DNA from: Actinomadura formosensis NBRC 14204
Lineage (GTDB): Bacteria; Actinomycetota; Actinomycetes; Streptosporangiales; Streptosporangiaceae
Direction: 5' to 3'
DNA: 64,000 nt
Assembly (NCBI RefSeq): GCF_001552155.1
Contig: NZ_BCQQ01000024.1
Span: 1 to 64,000 of the forward strand
Shown piece after piece: positions 8,042 to 16,937 of this stretch (the stretch's first letter is position 1; each line of letters opens with the position of its first letter). The notes beneath the pieces are model-generated. The model searched no databases. It saw only the letters and a program-made list of their open reading frames with translations, and was not told the origin of the DNA. Position numbers and translations under genes: made by a program.

Positions 8042-9592
8042 ATGAACGGCGCTCAGGCCATGGTGCGCACGCTGGCGGACGCCGGGGTCGGCGTGTGGTT
8101 CGCGAATCCGGGCACGTCCGAGCTGCACCTCGTGGCGGCGCTGGACGGCGAGCCGCGGGCGAGAGGTGTGCTGTGCCTGTTCGAGGGGGTCGCGACGGGC
8201 GCCGCCGACGGGTACGGGCGGATGGCGGGCGGGCCCGCCGCCGTCCTGCTGCACCTCGGCCCGGGGCTGGCGAACGGGCTCGCCAACCTGCACAACGCGC
8301 GGCGGGCGAAGACCCCGGTCGTCACGGTGATCGGTGACCACGCCACCCACCATCACCGGTTCGACGCGCCGCTGCAGTCGGACATCGCGACGGTGGCCGG
8401 GTCGGTGTCGGCGTGGATGCGGCTGCCGCAGACCGCCGCGGACGTCGGCCCGGCCGCGGCGGACGTGGTCGCGGCGGCCCGGGCGGGGGGCGTCGCCACG
8501 CTGATCGTGCCCGCGGACGCCGCCTGGTCGGAGGGCGGGACGGTGGCCGAGGCCCGGCCCGCCCCGCCGCCCGCGCCGGCGGCCGGCGACGCGCTGGAAC
8601 CGGTCGCCGCCGCGCTGACCGGCGGTGAGCCGTGCGTCGTGCTGATCGGCGGGGCCGCGACCCGGCGCGCGGGGCTGGAGGCCGCCGGGCGCATCGCGGC
8701 GGCGACCGGGGCGCGGGTGCTGTGCGAAACGTTCCCCGCCCGGCTGGAGCGCGGCGCCGGTGTCCCGCCGGTGGAGCGGCTCGCCTACCTGGGCGAGATG
8801 GCCTCGGCACAGTTGGCGGGCGCCCGGCACATCGTGCTCGCGGGCGCGCGGCGGCCGGTGACGTTCTTCGCCTATCCGGATCTTCCGGGCGACCTGGTGC
8901 CGGACGGCTGCCAGGTGCACGACCTCGGCGCGAACCCGGCCGAGTCCCTTGCCGAGCTCGCCGACGCGGTCGCCGGGGACGCGCGTCCGCCCCGGCAGGC
9001 GGCGGCGCGGCCGGAGATCCCGACCGGGGCGCTCACCGCGGAGACCGCCGCCGCCGTCATCGGCGCGCTGCTCCCCGACGGCGCGATCGTGTCGGACGAG
9101 GCGAACACGTCCGGGCTGTGGCTCGCGGGCGCCACCGCCGGCGCGCCACCGCACGACTGGCTCACGCTGACCGGCGGCGCGATCGGCCAGGGCCTGCCGG
9201 TCGCGACCGGCGCCGCGGTCGCCCGCCCGGACCGTCCCGTCATCTGCCTGGAGGCGGACGGCAGCGCCATGTACACGATCTCGGCGCTGTGGACGCAGGC
9301 CAGGGAGGGCCTGGACGTCACCACCGTCGTGTTCAACAACGGCGCCTACGCGATCCTGTCGATGGAGACGACACGCGTCGGCGCCATGGCGGCACCGCCC
9401 GCGGCGGGGACCATCGCCCGGGACATGGTCGACCTGTCGCGGCCCTCCCTCGACTTCGTCGCGCTGGCGTCCGGCATGGGGGTCCCCGCGTCCCGCGCCC
9501 GCACGGCCGAGGAGTTCGCGGACCAGTTCGGCAGGGCGATCGCCGAGCCGGGCCCGCACCTCATCGAGGCGGTCGTGCCCCCGCTGGGGTAA
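8042..9592 (+). CDS. ThDP-dependent enzyme of the acetolactate synthase/benzoylformate decarboxylase family
   Basis: 516 residues. The N-terminal pyrimidine-binding domain holds the catalytic Glu in LCLFEGVATGAADGYGRM, followed by GPGLANGLANLHNA. A central domain follows. The C-terminal ThDP domain carries ADGS...VVFNN, the metal/diphosphate motif, with the usual first Gly replaced by Ala. RBS GGGGAGAGG precedes ATG 8042. It is co-transcribed with the FAD oxidase upstream. Acetolactate synthase proper is longer and normally paired with ilvN, so a 2-oxoacid decarboxylase or carboligase is more likely. Its 3' end overlaps the convergent FGGY kinase by 32 bp. Confidence 0.85.
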   Translation: MNGAQAMVRTLADAGVGVWFANPGTSELHLVAALDGEPRARGVLCLFEGVATGAADGYGRMAGGPAAVLLHLGPGLANGLANLHNARRAKTPVVTVIGDHATHHHRFDAPLQSDIATVAGSVSAWMRLPQTAADVGPAAADVVAAARAGGVATLIVPADAAWSEGGTVAEARPAPPPAPAAGDALEPVAAALTGGEPCVVLIGGAATRRAGLEAAGRIAAATGARVLCETFPARLERGAGVPPVERLAYLGEMASAQLAGARHIVLAGARRPVTFFAYPDLPGDLVPDGCQVHDLGANPAESLAELADAVAGDARPPRQAAARPEIPTGALTAETAAAVIGALLPDGAIVSDEANTSGLWLAGATAGAPPHDWLTLTGGAIGQGLPVATGAAVARPDRPVICLEADGSAMYTISALWTQAREGLDVTTVVFNNGAYAILSMETTRVGAMAAPPAAGTIARDMVDLSRPSLDFVALASGMGVPASRARTAEEFADQFGRAIAEPGPHLIEAVVPPLG

Positions 9593-11168
9593 GCCCCGAC
9601 GGGTCCGGCACCCGGCCCCGCGCGAGGCGGCGGAACATGCGCCGCTGGCTCTGGTACAGGCCGGGGAACTCCCGGTAGAGGCGCTCGTACTCCGCCGCGG
9701 CCGAAGGGTCCGGGCGGAAGACGCGGTCGACGCCGATCCGGACGTCCTCGCGGCGGACGGCGCCCAGCGACAGCCCGGCGAAGACGGCCTGGCCGCGCAG
9801 GCCCGCGTTGATCGGATCGGCGACGCGCTCGACGGTGCGGCCGAGCACATCGGCGTGGATCTGGCACCACAGATCGGACCGGGCGCCGCCGCCGATCACC
9901 CTGATCGGGTCGAGGCGGCGTCCGGCGAACCGCTCGACCGCCTCGTGCAGCCACCGGTCGTTGTAGGCGACGCCCTCCAGGACGGCGCGGATGAGATCGT
10001 CCTGCGTCGTGGTCAGGGACAGGTTGTGGAAGCCCGCGCGGGCGTCGCGGTCGTCGACCGGTGAGCGTTCACCGTCCAGCCAGGGGGTGAAGAGCACGCC
10101 GTGGCTGCCCGGCGGGACGGCGGCGGCGCGGGTCACCAGCCGCTCGTAGTCGGAGTCGCCGGTGGCGGGCGCGCCCAGCACGGTCTCGTTCAGCCACTGC
10201 AGGCACCGGCCGCCGGTCTCGTGGTTGTTCGCGACGACGTAGGAGCCGGCCGACAGGCCCGGCACGCTGGCGATCGACCGCAGCACGTCGGTCTTCTTGA
10301 ACGGCACCGACAGCCCGATCCAGGACGTCGTGCTGATCGCCAGATGGGCCTGGAAATCGTCCAGCGTCCCGGCGCCGCAGACCGCCGCGTGCAGGTCGGG
10401 CAGGCCGGTCACCACCGGCAGCCCCTCGGGCACCCCGAGTTCGCCGGCCGCGTGACCGGTGACGGTGCCGACCACCGAGCCGATCGGGCACAGCGGCGGA
10501 AGCCTGCCGGCGTCCACCCCCGCCCGGCGGGCCAGGTCCGCGTCGTAGCGCAGCACGTCCGGGCGCCGGTTGTCGGTCAGCCAGGCGGCCGTCATCGAGG
10601 CGTGCGTGGCGGCGGCGACCCCGGTCATCCGCATCGTCAGGTAGTCGACCGGCTCCAGGAACCAGCGCGCCGCCGCGTACACCTCCGGCATGTCGTGGCG
10701 CAGGAACAGCAGATGCCCGATCGGGTCGGCGCCGGACGGCGACGGCGCCCCGCCCGTCCTGCGGACCCAGGCCAGCGCGTTGCGCGGCGCGAACCCGGCG
10801 ACCGGCCCGGCGATCAGGGCCCGGGAGTAGGGCGCGCCCCGCGTGTCGTCGTACAGCAGGCAGTCGCCGACCGGGCGGCCCGCCGCGTCCACCGGCACCG
10901 TGCTGGCCCACTGCCCGGTGCACGACGCCGCGACGAGCTGGTCGGGACGGACCGCACCGGCGGCCATCACCCGCCGGGCGGCCTCGGTGAGCAGCCGCCA
11001 CCACTCCCCCGCGTCCTGGGTGGACGCGCCGCCGCCCGGCCGGCGGGTGGTGAGGAGGGCGAACTCGCAGCGGGCGATCTCCCCGGTGAGCGAGACCAGG
11101 CCGACCTTCAGCCCGGTCGAGCCGAGATCGACGGTGAGGACGTACTGCTTCTGCGGCACGGATGTCAT
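9561..11168 (-). CDS. FGGY-family carbohydrate kinase (xylulokinase-like)
   Basis: 535 residues from ATG 11168. The N-terminal actin-fold phosphate loop VDLGSTGLKVGLV is near residue 12, with a CTGQWAS block near 75. The C-terminal FGGY region shows GVAYNDRWLHEAVE and VIGGGARSDLWCQIHADVLG. The family phosphorylates sugars or polyols with ATP; the substrate cannot be named. It starts 17 bp after the PLP enzyme ends, in what looks like an operon of acyl-CoA dehydrogenase, PLP lyase and kinase. Confidence 0.87.
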   Translation of the reverse strand: MTSVPQKQYVLTVDLGSTGLKVGLVSLTGEIARCEFALLTTRRPGGGASTQDAGEWWRLLTEAARRVMAAGAVRPDQLVAASCTGQWASTVPVDAAGRPVGDCLLYDDTRGAPYSRALIAGPVAGFAPRNALAWVRRTGGAPSPSGADPIGHLLFLRHDMPEVYAAARWFLEPVDYLTMRMTGVAAATHASMTAAWLTDNRRPDVLRYDADLARRAGVDAGRLPPLCPIGSVVGTVTGHAAGELGVPEGLPVVTGLPDLHAAVCGAGTLDDFQAHLAISTTSWIGLSVPFKKTDVLRSIASVPGLSAGSYVVANNHETGGRCLQWLNETVLGAPATGDSDYERLVTRAAAVPPGSHGVLFTPWLDGERSPVDDRDARAGFHNLSLTTTQDDLIRAVLEGVAYNDRWLHEAVERFAGRRLDPIRVIGGGARSDLWCQIHADVLGRTVERVADPINAGLRGQAVFAGLSLGAVRREDVRIGVDRVFRPDPSAAAEYERLYREFPGLYQSQRRMFRRLARGRVPDPSGLTPAGARPPR

Positions 11169-11185
11169 CGGTGGCTCCGGCCGGG

Positions 11186-12670
11186 TCAGCGGGCGGCCGG
11201 GGGCAGCGACTGCTGGGTGTCGAGCATCCCGGCCATGATCTGCCGGATGAAGTCGTCCGCCTCCTCGGTGAGCCCGCCGGGCACGCCCCCGTACACCGCG
11301 CCCGACATGGGCTTCTCCCCCGCCGCCTCCCGCTCGGCGGCGTACCGGACGGCGGCGGCGAGGTCGGCGGCGAAGGTCTCGGCGACCCCCGGCCGGGTCT
11401 GCGGCCGGGTCACCGCCATGTGGACGGCGTTCGGATACTGCTGGCCGTTGAGCCGCCAGCCGCGGCCCGCCATGAAGTCGTACACGTGGTAGATGTCGAA
11501 CTCGTCGGAGGTGAAGCTGAACAGGAACGTCGGGTCGCCCAGCACCCGCAGTTCGGGATGCGACCGGACCGCGTCGATCATCTGCCGCGCGGTGGCGAAG
11601 ATCCGCTCGGCGTGGCGGCGGTATCCGGAGCGTCCGAGCTTGACCATCCCCGCCCAGGTGGCGGCGAGCAGCCCGCCCGACCGGGAGCCCTCGATGCCCG
11701 GCGACAGGTACTTCCCGCCGCTCCACCCCGCGTTGAGGAAGTACAGCTCGTTGCGCAGCCCGCTGTCGCGGAACAGCAGCGTGGACGTGCCCTTCAGCCC
11801 GTACCCGTACTTGTGGGTGTCGGCGGAGATGCTGGTCACGCCCGGCAGGCGGAAGTCGAAGACGGGGACGTCCAGGCCCAGTTCCTCACCGAACGGGAGG
11901 ATGAACCCGCCGAGGCAGGCGTCCACGTGCAGGCCGACGCCCCGGGCCAGTGCCAGCTCCGACAGCTCCGCGATCGGGTCGATCGTCCCGTACCCGTAGT
12001 TGCCCGCCGAGCCGATCACCGCGATCGTGTCCGCGTCGATGAGCCCGGCCACGGCCCCGGCGTCCACCAGGGTCGTGCGGGGGTCGGCCGGCGCCCGCCG
12101 CACCTCGATGCCGAACAGGTGCCCGGCCTTGTCGAACGCGGGATGCGCGGTCTCCGGCTTGACGATGTTCGGACGCGTGACGCCGCGATGGCGGGCGGCG
12201 GCGTCCCGGTAGGCGAGCATCGCGTGCAGGATGCTGCCGGTACCGCCGGTCGTCACCACCCCGCCCGGCGTGGTGCCGGTGACGGCGCCGGCGTGCATGA
12301 GGTCGAAGGTCATGGCGAGGATCTCGCCCTCGAACTTCGTCGCGCTGGGGAACATGTCCCGCTGCAGGGCGTTCGCGTGACCGAACAGGCCGTACGTCTC
12401 GGTCATGAAGGCGTAGTGGTCGTGGTCGCCGCAGTAGATCGTCCCGGACGCCTTGCCCGTCTCCCAGAGGGCGTCCTCTCCGGCCGCCATCTCCCGCAGC
12501 TCGGCGAGGATCTCCACCGGGGGCCGCCCCTCCTCGGGGAGCCTCCGGTGGACCTCGAACCGGCCGGCGTAGGGGTAGTCCGTCACGTGTGCCGCCCTCC
12601 GCTCCCGCGCGTCCGCCTCGTCACGGAGCGCCGTAGGCACGATCGTGGAACCGATCCACCGGCGGGGCAT
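11186..12670 (-). CDS. PLP-dependent lyase/decarboxylase, sphingosine-1-phosphate lyase-like
   Basis: 494 residues. The PLP-binding lysine is Lys287 in SADTHKYGYGLKG, and the aspartate pairing with the pyridine ring lies in VDACLGGFILPFG. The phrase TSISADTHKYG, followed by a serine/threonine block and then NAGWSGGKYLSPGIEGSR, fits the S1P lyase branch of group II decarboxylases better than glutamate decarboxylase. By family it would cleave a phospho-amino-alcohol to an aldehyde and phosphoethanolamine. It lies 49 bp after the acyl-CoA dehydrogenase and 17 bp before the sugar kinase. A kinase plus this lyase could make and then cleave a phosphorylated substrate, which is inference. Confidence 0.78.
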   Translation of the reverse strand: MPRRWIGSTIVPTALRDEADARERRAAHVTDYPYAGRFEVHRRLPEEGRPPVEILAELREMAAGEDALWETGKASGTIYCGDHDHYAFMTETYGLFGHANALQRDMFPSATKFEGEILAMTFDLMHAGAVTGTTPGGVVTTGGTGSILHAMLAYRDAAARHRGVTRPNIVKPETAHPAFDKAGHLFGIEVRRAPADPRTTLVDAGAVAGLIDADTIAVIGSAGNYGYGTIDPIAELSELALARGVGLHVDACLGGFILPFGEELGLDVPVFDFRLPGVTSISADTHKYGYGLKGTSTLLFRDSGLRNELYFLNAGWSGGKYLSPGIEGSRSGGLLAATWAGMVKLGRSGYRRHAERIFATARQMIDAVRSHPELRVLGDPTFLFSFTSDEFDIYHVYDFMAGRGWRLNGQQYPNAVHMAVTRPQTRPGVAETFAADLAAAVRYAAEREAAGEKPMSGAVYGGVPGGLTEEADDFIRQIMAGMLDTQQSLPPAAR

Positions 12671-12719
12671 AGAGGCTTTCGTCCCCCCTGACCGGTGCCG
12701 TTGGGCCCGGGCGGGGCGG

Positions 12720-13862
12720 TCAGACCCCGAGACCTCGGCCGATGATCTCCTTCATGATCTCGGTGGTGCCGCCGAAGATCGTCTGGATGCGGACGTCCTG
12801 GTACGCCTTCGCGATCGGGTACTCCGTCATGTAGCCGTAGCCGCCGTGGAGCTGGACGCAGCGGTCCACGACCCGCTTGAGCAGCTCGGTGTTCCACCAC
12901 TTGAGCATCGCGGCCTCGTCGGCGGTCAGCTCGCCTGCGCTCTCCTTGACGATGCACTCGTCGGTGAAGGCGCGGGAGACCGTCAGCTCCGTCTTCATCT
13001 CCGCGAGCGTGAAGCGGTTGTGCTGGAACTTGCCGATGGGACGCCCGAACGCCTCCCGCGTCTTGCAGTATTCGAGGGTCTGCTCGAACGCGGTCTCGGC
13101 GGCGGCCTGCGCGGTCGCGCCGATCGACAGCCGCTCCCGGGCGAGGTTCCGCATCAGGTAGATGAAGCCCATGCCCTCCTCACCGAGGAGGTTCGCCTTC
13201 GGGACGCGGACGTTGTCGAAGAACAGCTCGGCGGTGTCCTGGGCGTGCATGCCGACCTTGTCGAGGTTGCGGCCGCGTTCGAAGCCCGCCATGCCGCGCT
13301 CGACCACCAGGAGGCTGACGCCCTTCGCCCCGGCGGCCGGGTCGGTCTTGGCGACCACGATGACCAGGTCGGCGAGGATGCCGTTGGAGATGAACGTCTT
13401 CGACCCGTTCAGGACGTAGTCGTCGCCGTCCCCGACCGCGGTGGTCCTGATGCCCTGCAGGTCGGATCCGGCGGCGGGCTCGGTCATCGCGATCGCGGTG
13501 ATGATCTCGCCGGAGCAGTAGCCGGGGAACCAGCGCCGCTTCTGCTCGTCCGTGCACAGCTGGCGCAGGTAGCCGCCGTTGATGTCGTTGTGGACGGCGA
13601 ACCCGGGGCCGTGGACGCCGGCCTTCGCCAGCTCCTCGTTGAAGATCACGTAGTAGCGGTAGTCGGGGTTGCCGCCGCCCCCGAACTCCTCCGGCATGTC
13701 GATGCCGAGCAGGCCCGCGCGTCCGGCCGCCAGCCACACCTCACGGGAGACGATGCCGTCCTTCTCCCACTGCTCGTGGTGGGGGGCGATCTCCTTCACG
13801 ATGAAGGAGCGCACCATGTCGCGGAAGGCGTGGTGCTCGTCGGTGTAGATGTCGCGTCCCAT
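12720..13862 (-). CDS. Acyl-CoA dehydrogenase
   Basis: 380 residues from ATG 13862, with GAGGGAG about 8 nt upstream, chosen over a longer in-frame start at 13955. Typical blocks are visible: IAMTEPAAGSDLQGIRTTA in the middle domain, FDNVRVPKANLLGEEGMGF, REAFGRPIGKFQ, and the C-terminal LHGGYGYMTEYPI...IFGGTTEIMKEII. The catalytic Glu of short/medium chain enzymes fits the Glu in GGTTEIM or YGYMTEY regions; I do not assign it. It is FAD-dependent and oxidises acyl-CoA to enoyl-CoA. It is the first gene of the operon reading into the PLP lyase and FGGY kinase. Confidence 0.93.
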   Translation of the reverse strand: MGRDIYTDEHHAFRDMVRSFIVKEIAPHHEQWEKDGIVSREVWLAAGRAGLLGIDMPEEFGGGGNPDYRYYVIFNEELAKAGVHGPGFAVHNDINGGYLRQLCTDEQKRRWFPGYCSGEIITAIAMTEPAAGSDLQGIRTTAVGDGDDYVLNGSKTFISNGILADLVIVVAKTDPAAGAKGVSLLVVERGMAGFERGRNLDKVGMHAQDTAELFFDNVRVPKANLLGEEGMGFIYLMRNLARERLSIGATAQAAAETAFEQTLEYCKTREAFGRPIGKFQHNRFTLAEMKTELTVSRAFTDECIVKESAGELTADEAAMLKWWNTELLKRVVDRCVQLHGGYGYMTEYPIAKAYQDVRIQTIFGGTTEIMKEIIGRGLGV

Positions 13863-13892
13863 CCGGCGGTCTCCCTCAAGTAAGTGAGTGCT

Positions 13893-13911
13893 GATACAGG
13901 GCCAATGTATC
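13893..13911. promoter_or_regulatory. Inverted repeat GATACA-N7-TGTATC, candidate operator
   Basis: A perfect six-base inverted repeat with a seven-base spacer lies 31 bp upstream of the acyl-CoA dehydrogenase start, in the 77-bp gap after the spermidine-synthase-like gene. Size and position fit a TetR/GntR-type repressor site over the promoter. No regulator gene is adjacent, so the protein is unknown. Confidence 0.45.
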
Positions 13912-13939
13912 TGCCGTCCGCCGGTCGGTGCCCACCTGA

Positions 13940-15613
13940 TCAGGCGTTCTTCCACTCCTCGCCCTCGTACTCGACCAGGCGCGGGTGGACGAGGGTGTTG
14001 ACCTCCACGTCCCGGCCACGGCGGTCCTTGGGAAAAACCGTCGACGCCTGCAGGACCGCACTGTCAAGGAAGCGAAGCCCAGTGAGGTCGGGTGCGAGCT
14101 TGAGCGCGGGGGGTTCCTTGGTAGGGGACGCCAGGACGAACCCCCAGTCACCGAAGCTCGGCACGTCCACGTGGTACGGGGTGGTCGCGAGACCGGCGGC
14201 GGCTATCGACTTCTGGATGCTCCAGAACGACTTGGGCGCGAAGTACGGCGAACCCGACTGGACGACCATCCGCCCGCCCGGCGCCAAGGCCCGCTTCACC
14301 ATCCCGTAGAACTCGACCGAGTACAGCTTGGCCGTGGCCACGTCATCGGGGTCGGGCATGTCCACGATGATCGCGTCGTACTGCTCGTTCAGGCCGCGCA
14401 GCCAGGAGAACGCGTCAGCGGTGACGGTCTCCACGCGCGGATCCTCGAAGGAGCGGTGGTTGAGGGACGCGATCGGCCCGTAGGTGCGGGCCAGGCGCAG
14501 CATTTCCGGGTCCAGTTCGACCAGCGTCGCGCTCCGGACGTCCTTGTAGCGCAGCACCTCGCGCAGCGCCAGCCCGTCCCCGCCGCCGAGAACGAGCACC
14601 CGGCCGTGCGGCCCGGACATCAGCGGATGAACGAGCGACTCGTGGTACCGGTACTCGTCCACCGAGGAGAACTGGAGATCGCCGTTCAGGAAGAGCCGCA
14701 GGTCCGGCGGGCCGAGCCCGGCCTGCCGGGTGATGACGATCTCCTGGTACCTCGTGCGCTCCGCCACCGCGATCGGGTCGCTGTAGAGCGCCTGCCGCGC
14801 CGACACCTCGAACCCGTCCGCCAGCGCGTAGACACCGCCGAGCACGGCGAGGACGGCCACCATGCCGAGCGCCAGCGCGGCCCGCGCGACCCGGCCGAGT
14901 TCGCGGCGGAACAGCCACAGCACCACCGCGACCCCGGCGACCGCGTTCACCACGCCGACCAGCAGCGCGCCCTTGATGTGCCCGAACGCCGGCAGCAGCA
15001 GGAACGGGAACGCCAGCCCGCCGACCAGCGCGCCCACGTAGTCGGCGGCGAACAGGTCGGCGACCGCCGACCCCGCGTCCTGCCTGCGGATCCGCTGCAG
15101 CAGCGTCATCAGCAGCGGGATCTCCGCGCCGATCAGCGCGCCGACCGCGAACGCCACCACCACCAGCGCCGGGACGTACAGGTCGAGCCACGCGAACGCC
15201 GCGTACAGCGCCAGCACGGAGACGCCGCCGACCAGCGCGAGCGCGCCCTCCACGACCGCGAACGCGACGATCGCGCGGCCCTGCAGCGGCTTCGCGGCCA
15301 GCGACCCGACGCCCATCGCGAACACCATCACCGACAGCACGATCGACGCCTGCGTGACGGAGTTGCCGACCAGGTAGCTGCCCAGCGCGACCAGCGCCAG
15401 CTCGTACACCAGCCCGCACGCCGCGCACGTGAACACGGCCGCGAGGATCAGGGTGCGCGCGAACCGTACCGGGACGCGCGGCCTTCCCGGCCCGTCCGCC
15501 CGGGACGGTTCCGGGTCGGGCGGCCGGACGGCCCGGTCCAGATCGCGGGTCGTCAGGAGACCGCCCCGGCCACGATCGCGGCGACGCCCAGGTCGGCGGC
15601 GGCGACGACCCAC
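13940..15613 (-). CDS. Membrane-anchored spermidine-synthase-like protein
   Basis: 557 residues. Seven or eight hydrophobic segments in residues ~50-270 are followed by a soluble aminopropyltransferase/Rossmann domain. That domain contains VLVLGGGDGLALREVLRYKDV, ATLVELDPEMLRLAR, a DAFSWLR block and DAIIVDMPDPDD. The motifs match polyamine synthases, but the membrane half suggests action at the inner membrane. The only strong start is GTG 15613, inside the end of the upstream DUF350 gene (61-bp overlap); a CTG start closer to 15550 cannot be excluded. It is the last gene of the DUF4178-DUF2617-DUF4247-DUF350 cluster. Confidence 0.83.
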   Translation of the reverse strand: MGRRRRRPGRRRDRGRGGLLTTRDLDRAVRPPDPEPSRADGPGRPRVPVRFARTLILAAVFTCAACGLVYELALVALGSYLVGNSVTQASIVLSVMVFAMGVGSLAAKPLQGRAIVAFAVVEGALALVGGVSVLALYAAFAWLDLYVPALVVVAFAVGALIGAEIPLLMTLLQRIRRQDAGSAVADLFAADYVGALVGGLAFPFLLLPAFGHIKGALLVGVVNAVAGVAVVLWLFRRELGRVARAALALGMVAVLAVLGGVYALADGFEVSARQALYSDPIAVAERTRYQEIVITRQAGLGPPDLRLFLNGDLQFSSVDEYRYHESLVHPLMSGPHGRVLVLGGGDGLALREVLRYKDVRSATLVELDPEMLRLARTYGPIASLNHRSFEDPRVETVTADAFSWLRGLNEQYDAIIVDMPDPDDVATAKLYSVEFYGMVKRALAPGGRMVVQSGSPYFAPKSFWSIQKSIAAAGLATTPYHVDVPSFGDWGFVLASPTKEPPALKLAPDLTGLRFLDSAVLQASTVFPKDRRGRDVEVNTLVHPRLVEYEGEEWKNA

Positions 15614-15993
15614 CCGGCCGGGTGGATGGCGGTGCCGCCGCCGTCCACGTCGACGAGCGTCGCGCCGAGCCTGCCCGGCGTGATCACGTCCAGCAGGAAG
15701 AACGAGACGACCATCAGCACGATGCCGATCGCGCCGAACACGGCGGTGTCGACCAGGCCGGCGCCCAGGTCGTTGTCACTGGTGACGATCGCGGTCGTGA
15801 CGATCATGCCGATGCCGAAGAGCTTGACCGCGAGCAGCAGCGCCGCGCCGCGGTTGCCCTCGGTCCAGATCTGCTTGCCGAGCCTGCCCGGCGTCGTCAC
15901 CTCCACCACCAGGTAGCCGAGCGCCATCAGCGCGATCCCGACCGCCCCGTAGGCGAAGGTCGCGCCGATCTCCCGAAGGATGTCGTCGTTCAT
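15553..15993 (-). CDS. DUF350 family membrane protein
   Basis: 146 residues from ATG 15993 with GGAGCGGC upstream. Four hydrophobic helices form two similar halves, each with a small-residue helix leading into a TPGRLG turn (VEVTTPGRLGKQI and LDVITPGRLGATL). This duplicated pattern is characteristic of DUF350 (YjfL-like). Its biochemical role is unknown. In other bacteria DUF350 genes travel with PspA-like proteins and ATP-grasp or polyamine enzymes, and here it precedes the SpeE-like gene. Confidence 0.85.
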   Translation of the reverse strand: MNDDILREIGATFAYGAVGIALMALGYLVVEVTTPGRLGKQIWTEGNRGAALLLAVKLFGIGMIVTTAIVTSDNDLGAGLVDTAVFGAIGIVLMVVSFFLLDVITPGRLGATLVDVDGGGTAIHPAGWVVAAADLGVAAIVAGAVS

Positions 15994-16003
15994 GTGCCGC
16001 TCC

Positions 16004-16438
16004 TCATTTGCCCGACCCTGGGCCGCCGCCCCGGAACGACGCGGCGCCTCTGCTGTTCCATCCGTGGCTTCCGGGGCTCGCCCAGCGCCCGCCGACATGG
16101 GAGTAGTAGCGGCCGTAGCCGCTGCGGGGATTGTCGACCGTGATCCGGCTGCCCGCGCCGTCCGGCAGCACGCCGACGACGAGATTGGGGTAGCGCATGA
16201 AGATGCCGCCCGCCGCGCCCATCGCCGCCATGTCGTCCACGCGGTCGATCGGCTTGAACTTGCGGCCGATCTCCGAGGCCACCGTGTACGGAGCCTTCGG
16301 GGAGCGGTAGGTGCCCGCCCCCGCCCGGGAGTACTTGTCGGCGATCCACGACGACTCCGACTGGCCGCAGCCGCCGAGCGCCGCGGTGGTCACGGCGGCG
16401 GCGAGCACCGCGCCCGCCACCCGGTATCTGCTGTTCAC
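16004..16438 (-). CDS. DUF4247 family lipoprotein
   Basis: 144 residues. A lipoprotein signal peptide ends in the lipobox ALGGC near residue 24. The mature part includes YRSPKAPYTVASEIGRKFKP, VDDMAAMGAAGGIFMRYP and a Gly/Ser-rich C-terminus. This matches the DUF4247 family as I recall it. The start overlaps the DUF2617 stop by four bases, and the DUF350 gene begins 10 bp after its stop. It is probably exported and membrane-tethered as part of this envelope cluster. Confidence 0.78.
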   Translation of the reverse strand: MNSRYRVAGAVLAAAVTTAALGGCGQSESSWIADKYSRAGAGTYRSPKAPYTVASEIGRKFKPIDRVDDMAAMGAAGGIFMRYPNLVVGVLPDGAGSRITVDNPRSGYGRYYSHVGGRWASPGSHGWNSRGAASFRGGGPGSGK

Positions 16439-16935
16439 GATGGTCTCACCAGCCGGCTCCGTGTCATCACGATCTCCCGGGTCTGCGGGTAGGCGTGCCA
16501 GGTCCGCCAGCCGAATCCCGGCTCCCGCGTCTCTTCCAGTGCCAGTGCGGTGACGGCGTGCGGCGAACCGGGGAACGCCCCGGTCAGCGCGTCACCGCGG
16601 TCCGCGAGCCGCGCGCACACGGCCTCGACGGCACGGGCGAACGCCGTCCCGTCACGGTGCGCGGCGGTCGTCGCGGTGAACTCGTAGGCCCAGCCGGGCA
16701 CGCTCGTCGCGGCATGTCCGGGCAGCGGCTCGGCGGCATCCGGCAGGCACGCCACCGTCTCGCTCAGCGGACCGGCGATGACCTGGTGGGACGCGCCGAG
16801 CAGGCGCAGCTCCACGGTCAGGCCGGCGCGCTCCACCGGCAGCACGGCGAGCGCGTCCAGCGGCGGCAGCCCGAGCGCGAACGAGAGCCCGTCGGCGCGC
16901 GCGTCCGCGTAGGGGGTGTCGAGGGTCGCGCGCAA
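16435..16935 (-). CDS. DUF2617 family protein
   Basis: 166 residues from TTG 16935. There is no signal peptide or membrane span, so it is likely cytosolic. It contains the ASHQVIAGPLSETVACLPDA and GWRTWHAYPQTREIVMTRS segments seen in DUF2617 proteins. It starts two bases after the DUF4178 stop and overlaps the next gene by four bases, so the cluster is one transcription unit. The function is unknown. Confidence 0.75.
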   Translation of the reverse strand: MRATLDTPYADARADGLSFALGLPPLDALAVLPVERAGLTVELRLLGASHQVIAGPLSETVACLPDAAEPLPGHAATSVPGWAYEFTATTAAHRDGTAFARAVEAVCARLADRGDALTGAFPGSPHAVTALALEETREPGFGWRTWHAYPQTREIVMTRSRLVRPS

Positions 16936-16937
16936 GG

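Noticed and set aside
6428-9850. Long reverse reading of about 1140 codons opposite the FAD oxidase and ThDP genes
   Set aside because: No recognisable domain; the plus-strand frames carry all family motifs and good ribosome sites.
15429-15683. Plus-strand small proteins antisense to the SpeE-like gene
   Set aside because: Extremely Arg-rich, no motifs, and no ribosome site.
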